Origin: Lepiota brunneoincarnata
Taxonomy: Eukaryota; Basidiomycota; Agaricomycetes; Agaricales; Agaricaceae
Assembly (NCBI GenBank): GCA_023014365.1
Contig: JAEBUN010000034.1
Location: 62,001-126,000, forward strand
Direction of reading: 5' to 3'
DNA: 64,000 bases
The notes beneath the pieces were generated by a model. That model did not search any database, was not told where the DNA came from, and saw nothing but the letters and a program-made list of their open reading frames with translations. Position 1 is the first letter of the stretch, and every line of letters begins with the position of its first letter. Below are positions 51,651 through 63,400 of this stretch, piece after piece. A program made the translations under genes and the position numbers.

Positions 51651-53211
51651 CTAGGAGTCATCAAGCCTGGGCGATTCAAGCAGTGGTAAAGTGAACAGTT
51701 GAGGTTAGACTCCACTGATGGTAGCTGGAGGCTTTCTGGTGCATTATAATTGATCGTTGATGATTCGCAGTGTGATAGCGGTGGCGATTGCAGTCGGTAA
51801 AGAGGGTAAGTGGCGATCTCAGGCTTCCATTCCACAACCTACCACAACCATATCGGGCCGCTTCAGTCCACATATTCAGATTCCCCCGCTCGATAGCATG
51901 GAGATGGCCGTGAGTAACATTTATAAGTGCTCCATCACCGGGTTTGAGAAACCGTCAAGAGTGACCAGACATCATTAGAGTACCCAGCTCCCCAAACTTG
52001 AATTTCCGACAGTCTAGGGAGGCGGTCTGACGCTGCAGAGATCTAGAAGCAGAGGGAGGTGGTGCTTTTGGATCGGGCCACCGCCAAACAACCATTAGGC
52101 AATTTGCTGTGCTCCGAACTACCTCTGTTAAGAACGAAGCAAGGATCCACGCGCTCAAGCGACCAACTCTGCTGCGTCGGGCTGCGTGTGCTTCATTCCT
52201 TTCTTTTCCTCATTTTGGCCTTCCTTTTCCCCATCATCTGACGGAAGAAGAAGGTGATACATGAACCCACTGATGGACCTCGTGCGGGCTGCGCCTGGAA
52301 CGATAATAGAGATACTTGTTCATTACGCAGGACACGTCGTTCACATCCCCTGTCGTTATCAATGCAGAAATCAGCTACTTTGTCCAGCCCTTCTCGAGGA
52401 ATCAAAGTACAATAGAGAGACACCAAGGAACGTTCGTTTAGTTCTTGGTCGGGGTCATGCACACGAGCGGTCACCGATGACCATCCCGACTGTGCACGGG
52501 TGCTTGGGCTGCCCTCGATAGGAAAAGGTCAACAAATCAGAGTCTTGAGACATAGCTCCCCCCGGAAGAAGTGCCACGGCGGAAAGTTCGATGTCTTTAA
52601 TTTGGGAAACTTTTTGAAGTCCTTGACCTACTGCAAGTGGCATTAGGGAAAGCAGACATGATGCAAAACATGGCTTGGGCAGAGTGTGGCTTGCTCTCAT
52701 TCTGCGTAGCTAGATCGTATAAAGAAACCAATCTCTTTATCATTCAAGTGAGTCAATTTTGCCCACACGGTCGGGAATACCAATAGTGGGGATTGGTAAT
52801 GGAGAAGTTGACATTCTTTATTGTGATACAAGACCGATCTAAGGGAACAGCGTTACTCACTGAATTATTGACAAATTCGAGAAACAAAGCCTGACTCACT
52901 GACAGTGGCTACACCTTTGTGAAGGGGCTTGACTTTACAAGAGCACTTTGTCTCCTTTGTCAAGGCTCTGAAAGAATGTAAACTGGGGTGTTAGGGGTTT
53001 GGTGATGCAAGCATGACAGTGTCCATCTGTCACTGAGGCTTCAACCCAGATTCTGTAGGTAGAGTAGAGAAATCAGGTAGAAAATAAGCAATTTAAATAA
53101 AACCACTTAACATATGGACTTAAGATGGTGTGAGATGATGAGGGCATGTGTTCTGAACAAATTCTGATAGCTGGGACATTGAGACGAGGCGAAACAAAGT
53201 GAAAAAAAGCA
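51651..53211. other. Intergenic region; one weak secreted-protein candidate
   Basis: An 81-codon frame on the minus strand (52455-52700) begins with a signal-like N-terminus (PCFASCLLSLMPLAVGQG) but has no paralogue or motif. I leave it as unconfirmed. The rest shows nothing recognisable. Confidence 0.35.
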
Positions 53212-53256
53212 AGATAGATAGATAGATAGATAGATAGAGAGAGAGGGAGAGAGAAA
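53212..53256. repeat. GATA microsatellite followed by GA-rich tract
   Basis: About six or seven perfect gata units run into gagagagaggga. Confidence 0.95.
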
Positions 53257-53413
53257 GACTTCAAATGTGAGTTAAGATCATGTTAACCGAGGTCCCTACA
53301 GAATACATGCAGTTTATATACTCTAGGAACTGTGGAGCTTGTGTATGCTCCAGAAAATTTACAAAGAATATTAAAGAAACAAGTGGAGAAGGAATAAGGA
53401 TGAGGAGGAAAGA

Positions 53414-53911
53414 TGTCATATCCATGCCAAACCCAGAGCTTAACCATTATACTTCGGCTTCTCGACTCCACGTGCGCTCCACATAACAACCCTCTGCCCT
53501 CTGACTCGGCCCCAACTCGCTCCGACCACAAACCCATTGCCCTGATCACGCGACCATCTCCGCACGTGCCGTGGTCACCTGACCCTCGGTGTTACTTTCC
53601 AGTTCTCCATTCTCCATCCGTAACCAAGAGACATTATCAGTCTCCATACCCGTACCAGTCTCCATTTCCTTCGTAAATCCATTCGTAATCTGTTTGTAAT
53701 CCGTTTGTAACTATATCATTCTCCGCTTCGCTCCGCACATAGTCAGTACGAGTCATAGTTTGTAAGGCCAGTAGTATATATACCATAGGTACTTGGCTTG
53801 TACTCTTCAGTCTGATAATCGAATCGAGCAGCGGACCAGCTCCCTGTTCCCTATCCTCTCCTCTCTTCTGCCTCGCTCTGCTTCGGCTCCGACTTCCTGA
53901 AATACGGACTA
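53414..53911 (+). repeat. Element A LTR fragment in inverted orientation, truncated
   Basis: It starts TGTCATATCCATGCC, the reverse complement of the A LTR end, and follows the LTR as far as gaaatacggacta. The last 175 bp or so of the LTR are missing. It includes the TATA box and the self-priming segment. It is more diverged than the A LTRs in the nest. Confidence 0.88.
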
Positions 53912-54536
53912 GAATGCACAAGTGAATTGGAAATTACTAACTACTAGTCATTTAGAATGTCCTAGATTTCCATAATATTCTACAGGCAGTGTTCCTCATT
54001 CATTACTGAGGGGCAGAGAACAGAGAGATGAGTCAGGAGGAGGGGGGGATATTACTGATCCGAAATAATTTGATCCAAAGGCTACATGTTTCCTTTTTAG
54101 GAAAGTTGTTGCACTGGTACTTGTTGAGGTTTGTCTGAAATAATTACGTCCGAAAATTGTTATGGAGAGGTGGTTCACTCGGCAACATGAGCAGCCGGGC
54201 AGCCACCTCTACAGCTCACCAATTTTGCAGATTTTCCTTACGCTGACTATGGTGGCATTGGAAGAAGGCATTAACTTATTGGTGTTTACATTTGATTTGT
54301 GACTGGGAAGTACTTATCGGACACTCAAGCCACAAGTGGGGGATGTCAAAGGTCAATCAGGGGGGGAACATAACTTGGCAGCAAGGATAAAGGTCTGTTG
54401 CTTGGTCGATGTTGGCTCTCAGCCAACTGCAAAACAATGGAGGACTTTTTTCGAAATTTGCAGCATTCGGAGCCTCATTCAACTTGTTGAGGCTTGGCTG
54501 AGCCAAACAGTAACTCGCATGTGAGATATTGCTGGT
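53912..54536. other. AT-rich region without a gene
   Basis: CpG-poor sequence between the LTR fragment and the foldback repeat. No supported frame or repeat partner noticed. Confidence 0.45.
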
Positions 54537-55125
54537 GTTAAGCCACTTTCCCTTTTTGAGATATCAGATCAACTTGATCAGTCTCCTCCCTGTAGTGTTT
54601 GGAGTTGAGATTGTGTCCTCATCTTCAACACTTCAAGACAATCATGGCACATCTTTGTGAATAGGGCTGGGCTTAAAACTCCCATGTGTTCAACATCCGA
54701 ATTTCTCACACATTAATAACATGTTAAAAACATATTTCACCAATAAGGGTCAGATTTGAGTGTGCGAAAGATGTGAAATAAATGCTATGTTTGACCCAGC
54801 CTTTAAATTGGCATGCTTGTAAAGGTCGTTTTTAACCCAGACATCCGAGATGACTGGGAAACCTCACCAATACTCAGCACCCTCTCTGATGGACTGACTA
54901 CATGAGGAGAGCACCACACCAATGAATGCTACAAACATCACCTGCTTAGAAGAGGAGTGGTTCAGTCAAGTCAACCCCTATGTTCAACCCAGCCCTATTC
55001 ATGAAGATGTACTGTGAATGTCTCGACATGTTGAAGGAGAGGGCATGATCTTGGCTTCAAATGGGGAGGACCTGGAGGAGACCAATGAATTAATCTGATA
55101 TCTCAAAAAAGGAGCCTGGCATAAG
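54537..55125. repeat. Foldback repeat with arms of about 140 bp
   Basis: The left arm (54537-54674) and right arm (54983-55125) are imperfect inverted repeats sharing blocks such as tttttgagatatcagat, gtctcctcc and gaatagggctggg. The 310-bp middle has no ORF. It resembles a non-autonomous foldback or MITE-type element. No target duplication was identified. Confidence 0.65.
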
Positions 55126-55182
55126 CTGCTTTTTGTTGGGTGAATAACCCCCAGTGCCACAATAGGTGCAGATGAACATTCC

Positions 55183-55566
55183 TGTTACCTGGATTAGGGG
55201 TTTGCTCTTGAGTAGCATGAGGTTTGACACAGGATGTCTATACAGACTTGGTCCTGTCCTACTAGGTGTGACTTGGAGATGATGGAGCACTATAGTCCAG
55301 CTGGTTTAAGGGCAAAGAGGTATAGGAGGCAAGAACTGTACAACACTAAGATAGGGATACATAGGGATGTACTGTATCCTTATATATCTCTACATGTGGC
55401 TATGCTCCTACTATAATAGATCAGACCCAGGTAACTGTGAGTCAGAGATAAGGAACATGAGTTGTAACTAAGAATAGTCCTTCTGATGTACACTACTGAT
55501 TGTTTTATAGTGACATGGGAGTTTGTACTAAACATAACTGTCCTTCTGATGGAATTTCTGATAACA
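55183..55566 (-). repeat. Element C 3' LTR
   Basis: Diverged 384-bp LTR, TGTTACCTGGATT to CTGATAACA, colinear with the B LTR. Many CG pairs of B read TG or CA here. Confidence 0.88.
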
Positions 55567-55604
55567 TTAGGTCCATTTCTAGAGTTGTTTTCCATCACAA
55601 CTCA

Positions 55605-57363
55605 CTAGTTTCCTTCTTCTGGGTATTTGGCTAAGTAGTTGGGCTCATAGTAGTTGACTTGGAGATGATCAGTAGAGTCTGGACATGGAGGAATGATGGG
55701 AGAAAAGATGGGAGTGGGGGTTCTGTGTAAGTCAAGCATCATGGCTGTTCCTGGGGATGGGGGTTGTTCTGGATAAAATATGTTGTATAGAAGTTGTCTG
55801 AAGTGGGGGCTTTCCATTCTTTCTTCCACTAGGGTATTCTGGGTTTCTTCAGAAGGTACCACATGGTTCTCCTGTGATGTTGGACTTGGCGATCTCATCA
55901 TAGCATTCCTCATAGTAATCATCATTGGTGAGGTTGATGTATCTATTGTAAGTTGTGGGGGTTGTTGAGGGATGGGTTGTCAAATTTCTGGAGTAGGGGG
56001 TGTGTCGGGTCTTCTGAGCTGGACATTTGGTCTGTTTATGGCAAGGTTGGAAAACCATGCAGTGGGGGCATCTATATTTGATGCAGTCATAGGAATAATG
56101 TCCTGGGGCATATTGCTTACATCCAAGGCAAGCGAATTGGGGTAGTCCATGGCCCAATGTCCCATGTGTCTAATTGGATGCAGACTGATTGGTCGGTGGT
56201 TTGGGGGTTGGTTTGTGTGTGAATGGGATTGGGGGAGTTCCAAATTGGGATGTCATTATTGGTGATGGTGTGGGTGGTGTTTCTGGTGGGGGTGACATGT
56301 CTGAAAGGGTTTCAGAGATTGGTGGGCTTCTTTCCCTTATTGGGAAGTGGTGGTGGTGATAGCAGTAGGGGTTGTTGTGGTAGTGGGGGCAGTGGTTGTG
56401 GTGGGGGACTGTGAGGTATGTACCTCATTTCATTTGGGTAAGTTCTTTGACACCTTGAACATGAGGTTTGGTCTTGAGTGGAGAAGTTCACTTGAGTGAT
56501 TCTGCCCAGGTCCATTGCATATTGTATGCAGCAGCGAGAGTCTTAGTCTGTCATATGTGGTGGGTATAGTCAACCCAGAGTTGTTGGTCATATTCTGAAA
56601 TTGGAGAGTATTCCAATTTAATTCGTAAGGGTTCGGCTGGTGGCAGCCTCACACAGATCTCCTGTCAGAAGGGTGATCTGATGTTACCTGGGTTAGGGGT
56701 TTGCTCTTGAGTAGCACAGAGTTCGACACAGGATGTCTATACAGACTTGGTCCTGTCCTACTAAGTGTGACTTGGAGATGACAGAGCACTATAAGTCCAG
56801 CCGGTTATGGCAAAGAGGTATAGGAGGCAAGAACTTTATAACACTAAGATAAGGATACAAGGTATTGTACTGTATCCTTATATACTTCTAAGTGTGGCTG
56901 TACTCCTACTCTAATAGTCTAGACCAAGGTAACTATGAGACAGAGATAAGAAACATGAGGCATATAGTAAGAATAGTCCTTCTGATGTACACTACTGATG
57001 GTTTCATAGTGACATGGGAATATAGCTAAAAATAACTGTCCTTCTGATAAGACTTCTGATAACATCTGATCCATATGGTCATACTCCAGCTGTATGGAAC
57101 CTAAGGGAGGCAGCTGGGGCAACTGTTGGTTCTGGAGTGTTGTTGGGGTCGGGGGTCTCATCTCTGAGTGAGGTGTATGTGGCAGCGAAGGTGTGAGAGG
57201 GGGTGTTGGGAGATGGGGCTGGAACAGGAGTTGTCTGAAGTGTTGTATGTTTGATGTTTGTGTCATTGATAATGATGATGGAGGATGATGAGGAAGTTGG
57301 GGAAGGTGTTGTAGAGAAGGGGGGAGTGGTTTGGGGGTGAACAAGGTCGAGATTCATGAGCAT
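55605..57363 (-). pseudogene. Element C post-Pol ORFs a and b, broken
   Basis: Fragments of both overlapping frames of element B are readable: ORF a starts at 57363 (MLMNLDLV) and its zinc knuckles lie in 55849-56157 (CLGCKQYAPGHYSYDC). ORF b starts at 57344 or the equivalent of B's ATG and ends EYPEEGN at 55605. Here ORF a passes the point where B has TGA. The Pol TAA and the in-frame ATG six bases later are conserved. Confidence 0.7.
56682..57064 (-). repeat. Solo LTR of the B family inside element C, with TSD tctga
   Basis: A 383-bp LTR (TGTTACCTGGG to GATAACA) is flanked by tctga on both sides (56677-56681 and 57065-57069). Element B shows the empty site (gatctggtccatatg). It probably arose by recombination between the LTRs of a full element. 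Confidence 0.9.
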
Positions 57364-57366
57364 GTT

Positions 57367-57924
57367 TTAAGTAGGTTTATTGCAGGAGCAAAGTTGTTTT
57401 TGGTAGGTTCTGGTGGGTTCCTGATCTTTCTGGGGAATTCCATGGGCTTCTTTATACTTGGTTAATTATTCTTTGGTGTTTGTGCGGAGTGTTTCATTGG
57501 TGATCCATTCATTCTCCGTGTGGGAGTATCCTTTCCATTTGACCTAGTATTGGAGCTTTCTGTGATATCGGCAGTGATTGATAATGGTTTCAATTTTGTA
57601 TTCTTCTTCTTCATTGATGATGCTAGGTGGTGGTGGTATTGGATAAGGTCCATATGCTTCTGTCTTGTTGAATGGGGTGAGAAGGTTTCAATGGAATACT
57701 GGGTGTATCTTCCATTTGATTGGGAGTTGGAGTTTGTATGTCATTGGTGACAGAATTTCTTTGATGATGAATGGTCCTAGTTGTTTTGGGGATATTTTTC
57801 GTGATTGGAATGGGAGTCTGAGGTTCTTGGCTTCTAATCATACTTTTTGATGTGTTTCAAAGGGTTTGGCAGTTCTTCTGCTTCTTTGTTTCATAATGTT
57901 GGCAGCTATTTGGTGGGTGGCATG
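57367..57924 (-). pseudogene. Element C Pol C-terminus with chromodomain
   Basis: The reverse strand reads the end of integrase and a chromodomain-like segment corresponding to B 3441-3985, broken by stops and indels. The sequence stops at the insertion of element D. Confidence 0.75.
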
Positions 57925-58311
57925 TGTTATCAGAAGCCATATCAGAAGGATGGTTACTTTTAGTTTACATTCCCATGTCACTATGAAACCATCAGTAATG
58001 TACATCAGAAGGACTATTCTTAGTAAACACCTCATGTTTCCTTATCTCTGACTCATAGTTACCCCAGTCCAAACTATTATAGTAGGAGTACAGCCACACT
58101 TAGAAGTATATAAGGATACAGTACAGTACCTTGTATCCTTATCTTAGTGTTATACAGTTCTTGCCTCCTATACCTCTTTGCCCTTAAAACCGGCTGGACT
58201 ATAGTGCTCCATCGTCTCTAAGTCACGCCTAGTAGGACAAGACCAAGTCTGTATAGACATCTTGCCATGAACGCCGTGCTACTCAAGAGCGAACCCCTAA
58301 CCCGGGTAACA
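57925..58311 (+). repeat. Element D 5' LTR
   Basis: 387 bp, TGTTATCAGAAG to CCCGGGTAACA, the reverse complement of the B LTR with moderate divergence. A TATA box (tatataagg) precedes the atcttagtgtt start by about 30 bases. Confidence 0.92.
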
Positions 58312-58312
58312 A

Positions 58313-58324
58313 AACACTAAGATA
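58313..58324 (+). promoter_or_regulatory. Element D primer site complementary to its own LTR
   Basis: The sequence aacactaagata follows the LTR by one base and is complementary to tatcttagtgtt in the LTR. It is identical to the element B arrangement. Confidence 0.75.
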
Positions 58325-58670
58325 CTCTGCTGCTTATCTCTTGCTTGCCCTCTACTCTGCTCTGCTCTGCTGACGTACTGAACACGTCAAGGTACCCTGG
58401 TCGTTCAAAACAACGTATGAAAGAAAACCACCTCTCTGTGTAGCTATTGCTACATCCCTCAACCTCTCCCCGCCAGAAGATCTGGCTTACCTACTCATTT
58501 TCATTTTCACTTCTACCGCCACCCTCATCGCCTACCAAATCATCACCCTAGAACTCGAACGTATCACATGTCCTTGTCACTGCTGCGTTGTCAGATCGTG
58601 GAACCTATACTCTGGGATATCCATCATTGCAACCCAATTTTTCATTCTTCTAGCGATAATCAATCGCTAG

Positions 58671-60455
58671 ACAACTGCCACCACACCTCCAAAGAAGTTC
58701 TCGGCCCAAGAAACTCCATCACCTCCTCCTAAATCAAGAAGTAGAATCTCAGGATCAGGAACCCAAAACCCGGATCCCAGAAGAAATCCTATCCCCACTC
58801 AGACACCATCGCCGTTCTACCCTCCATCCCCATTTGATTCACCTAAAACACGTGCATCAACATCTACCCAACTAGTCCCAACAACATCATCAAGTGTCTC
58901 AGCCGCATTAGCTGAAAGACAAAGACAATGCGAAGAACAAGAAAAACGCGATATCATCGCAAACCAACTTTCCCCACTTGAACTTAAAAGACTTCAACAA
59001 GCCGTACAACAACCAAGAGAACTCACAGGTTCTGAAGAGAATCTCCTTTCAAGACACGAAGCCTTCGTCAAATTCAACCGAGGAAAAACTCCCATAGATA
59101 ATGATTCAGACGTCTATATAACAGACAACAACCAATCGGATCCCGATCCACAACCACCCACATTACCAGCACCAACCGCACCCTTAGCCCTACCACTCCC
59201 CCCTTTACAACCAACACAACCACCATCACCACCACCACTGCCACCACCCGGACAAGTACAAATAATGGCTGCTGCACCCACCCCAAAGGAGCTAGGACTC
59301 CTCAAACCCATCGCCTTCGATGGAACTAGAAGACTATTCGAAGATTGGATCTTCCAATGTGAAGTTTACATGCTCACTAATGCGACCACTTACAACACCG
59401 ACCTCGCTAGGACCCTATTCGTCCTTTCGACAATGCAATCAGGAGATGCCCAAGCCTGGGCCAGACAATACCTCCACAAGAGGAACGCCCAAACTCAACA
59501 AGGACAACCTATAGCCATGGAATCATGGGACAACTTCACTGCTCGACTCAGGGCCGACTTCACCCCAGCAGACAAACATGCGTATGCGCACACCAGACTT
59601 CAAACCCTGCACCAAGCAGGCAAACCAATGACAGAATTCAACGCTCAGTTCAAAGAGCTCATCCATCAATCCGGGCTAAACGAAGATCGCACCCTGATCG
59701 ATCTATACCGCAAGGCAATTGACCGCCGTATTGCCATGAAAATCGATGAATCAGAAAACCCCCCAACAACTATCACTGCTTGGTACACCCGAGCCAACAA
59801 ACTTGATGACAATTTCTGCCAAATTAATGCCCTCTAGGGCACCCCCAGAAACACATTCCCCCAAAGGAACCAATACCAACCCAACCGTGGACCAAGCTGT
59901 CCAAACAATAACGTGCCCTACGCACAATTCTACCAAAGGAGCAACGCTCCACGATTCACCCCATGCGACCCACATGCCATGGAAGTAGACCATGTCACAA
60001 TAGAAGGAGGATTTGAAGATCCTTACCCCGAAATTCCACAACCGGAATATGCCGAAGAAGACTCCACACAAGAACCGTTGGAGTTAGATGCAGTTGTCAC
60101 CAGACAACAAATGAAATCATACCAAAACCAGGAATGCTTCCGATGTGGAGCCAAAGATCATTGGGTCAGTAAATGCCCTCAACCACCACCAGCTAGACGC
60201 TTCCCAGGAATGCGTACCAACCCTCCTCGCCCTGTGAGAAACCCCAACTGTCCCTTCCTTGGACAACAAAACACTCATCCCAGACTTCCAAACCGGAACG
60301 CCCAGCAATCACCACAACGCAAGTATTCCCTTGCCATCGCAGAAGTTGCATCCCAGATGCGCCAAATGGTTGATGATCTCGATCCTGAACTCCAACAAGA
60401 ACTCCACTCCGCGCTAGCCGAAGACCTGGAGATGCGTCCATTCCAGGATTTTTAA
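58671..60455 (+). pseudogene. Element D Gag, with Met-free N-terminal extension and one TAG
   Basis: The frame is open after the conserved TAG (58668-58670) for 198 codons with no Met up to ATG 59265, then reads Gag (KPIAFDGTRRLFEDWIFQ, zinc knuckle CFRCGAKDHWVSKC) to TAA 60453-60455. A TAG at 59835-59837 (NAL / GTPRN) replaces a tyrosine codon of B. The coiled-coil part of the extension (ERQRQCEEQEKRD) differs from that of B in length and sequence while staying open. Confidence 0.82.
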
Positions 60456-63400
60456 AAAGGAACACTGTCGATCGATGTGCCCCTGCATGTTCCAGAACTC
60501 AGAAGGACATTTTGTACTATCACTCCCAGAAGGACACTTTCTCGATAAACTCTGTACAATTACGACTATCCCCGAATAAACAATCCCTTTTCTTACCCAT
60601 CAAGATTTGGAGTGAATGAACATCAAAACCGGTGGCCATCACTGCCCTGATAGACTCAGGAGCCCAAGGGAACTTCATCTCCCACAAAGTCGTTGAACGA
60701 CATGGTTATCAAACCAAATGGCTGGACCAACCAATTCCACTCAGTAACGTTGACGGAACTGATAATCAACATGGCAAGATCCATGAATACATCAAAATCA
60801 GAACCATCATTGATGGAAGAGATTGCACATTAGAAGCGTACGTTACAAACACCGGTGAGAAAGACCTCATCATCGGATTTCCCTGGTTGGAACAATACAA
60901 TCCTGACATCAACTGGAAGACCAAGACGTTTTCCTGGAAACCGCAAATTGATCACCAGGACTTTTCCAAACTCCTCAGAACCCTATGACGACCTGTCGAA
61001 CTCAACTCCATTGCCATGGACATAATGGCTGGAAAGACCTCCCAACCCAAGGAAAACCCCGAAGAATATGTCAACCTATCAAACGTTGACCTTGACACCT
61101 TCTCTTTAGAAAGAGAAATGAACCCAATGCTTCTAACCCCATTAGAAGTAAATGCCAAAGCAACACACGCCACAACCCTCCACAATGAGCAACATAACCC
61201 GACAAAATCAGCAAACCAAAAAGGAAAACAACCAGAATCAAACAAGGAACCACCCGAGATTCCTCGGAGATTCACCCGATGGGCTAAAATATTCAACAAG
61301 AAAGCCTCCAAACGATTCCCACCATCAAGAACGTTTGATCACGAAATTGAACTAAAACCAACATTCAAAGCAAAATCAATGAAACCTTATCAAGTGGCAC
61401 CTGCCAAAGAAAAAGCACTGAAAGAATTTATAGATGAAAACCTCTGAAAAGGCTACATCCGCCCCTCAAAATCCCCTATGGCATCACCCTTCTTTTTCAT
61501 TGCCAAGAAAGGAGGAGACCTCCGACCCTGCCAAGACTATCGTTATTTAAACGATCATACTGTCAAAAACGCTTACCCAATCCCCATGATTTCCTCTATC
61601 ATGGATAAACTCAAAGGAGCTAAGTATTTCACTAAGCTCGACGTCCACCTAGGATACAATAACGTCAGAATCAAAGATGGCGATCAATGGAAAGCAGCGT
61701 TCAAGACTCCCATGGGTCTTTTTGAATTGACTGTTATGTTTTTCGGACTCTGCAACAGTCCCGCGACGTTCCAACATATGATGGACATGTTATTCTCTGA
61801 AATAATGGAGAAAGGAGGAATTATCATCTACATGGATGATATCCTAATCTACGGTAAAACCCAAGAAGAAACCAACCGACTCACGGAAAAAGTACTGCAG
61901 ATCCTGCAGGAAAACGACCTCTACCTCAAAACAGAGAAATGCAAATTCAACAAACAACGACTTGAATACCTCGGCATGATCATCACACCAGACGAGATCA
62001 AAATGGATCCCGGAAAACTCAAGGGAATAGAAGACTGGCCAATACCAAAAACAGTCTGACATGTTTGGAAATTCATCGGATTTTGTAACTTCTACCGGAA
62101 GTTCATCCGCAACTACTCCCACCACACCAAACCCCTGAACCAACTCCTTTCCAAATCAAACAAATTTGAATGGAAAGAAGAACAACAGAAAGCATTTGAA
62201 ACGCTCAAGAATGAATTCCTAAAGGAACCGGTACTCCTCATGCCCGACTCCACAAAACCCTTCGAAATAGAAGCCGATGCTTCTAAATTTGCATCAGGAG
62301 CTGTCCTGTATCAACACGACATCAACGGAATATGGAAACCCGTATCATTCTATTCAAAGACGTTTGGACCAGCGGAACGCAACTACAACATCTATGACAG
62401 GGAACTCCTCGCTATTATCCAAGCCCTTGAAGAATGGCGCCACTACCTCCTTGGCAGTCCCCATACAGTCCGTATCAGAACAGATCATCAAAACCTAACA
62501 TACTGGCAAAAACCCCAGAAAATCAACTGCAGACAAGCACGATGGGTCCAGACCCTCGCTGACTACAACTTCAAATTAGAACATGTCCCAGGATCAAAGA
62601 TCCCTGCACCAGACGCCCTATCAAGACAGCCAGACCACATCCCTGATGAGGACAATGACAATGAAGACGTCACCATGCTTCCAAACAACCTCTTTGTTGC
62701 CACCGCTGACATAGAAGATCAAAACCTGATCACAGTACTCCCAGAACACCTCTTTATCGCCACTGTCAATATGGAACTCCAAGAAAGAATCACGGAATCA
62801 CCCAAATATGATGCTAGAACCACCGAAGCGTTCAAACTCCTAAAAGAAACCCATCCAAACGCTGCCGATAAAGACTTCGGAACAGTTCCGACCTCAAATG
62901 GTCCACTCCTCACGTTCCAAGAACACGTCATTATTCCAGAAGACCTCCAACTCAGACGCGATGTCATCGCAAGATACCATGACCACCCCACACGTGGCCA
63001 CCCTGGAGAACAGGAAACATACCACCTTGCCAAAAGAGAAGTATACTGGCCAGGAATGTCGACATTCATAAAGAACTATGTCAAAGGCTGTCCAGAGTGT
63101 CAGCAACACAAAATCATACGCAGACCAGATCGCACACCAACTCAACCGATCCCACCATCATCTTCCAAACGCCCATTTGCACAGATCTCATGGGATCTTA
63201 TCACCGGTCTACCGCCTAGTGCCGGCCACAATGCGATATTGTCCGTGGTGGACCACGGCCTTACGAAGGGGGTAATTTTCATCCCAACCTCAGATCGATC
63301 AAATGCCGATGACATCGGATGACTATTAATAGAAAAAGTCTTCACCAGATTCGGATTACCCGATAAAATCATATGTATCAGATCGAGACCCCAGATTTGC

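Larger units (their letters stand above)
55183..57924 (-). mobile_element. Element C: decayed relative of element B, interrupted
   Basis: Minus-strand copy with its 3' LTR (55183-55566), the post-Pol ORF region (55600-57363) and the Pol C-terminus with chromodomain (57367-57924). It is interrupted by a solo LTR at 56682-57064 and by element D from 57925. Compared with B it has lost most CpG sites and has many stops. The rest lies beyond D, outside the window. Confidence 0.88.

Noticed and set aside
52455..52700. 81-codon frame with a signal-like N-terminus
   Set aside because: A single weak signal peptide without conservation or promoter support is not enough to call a gene.
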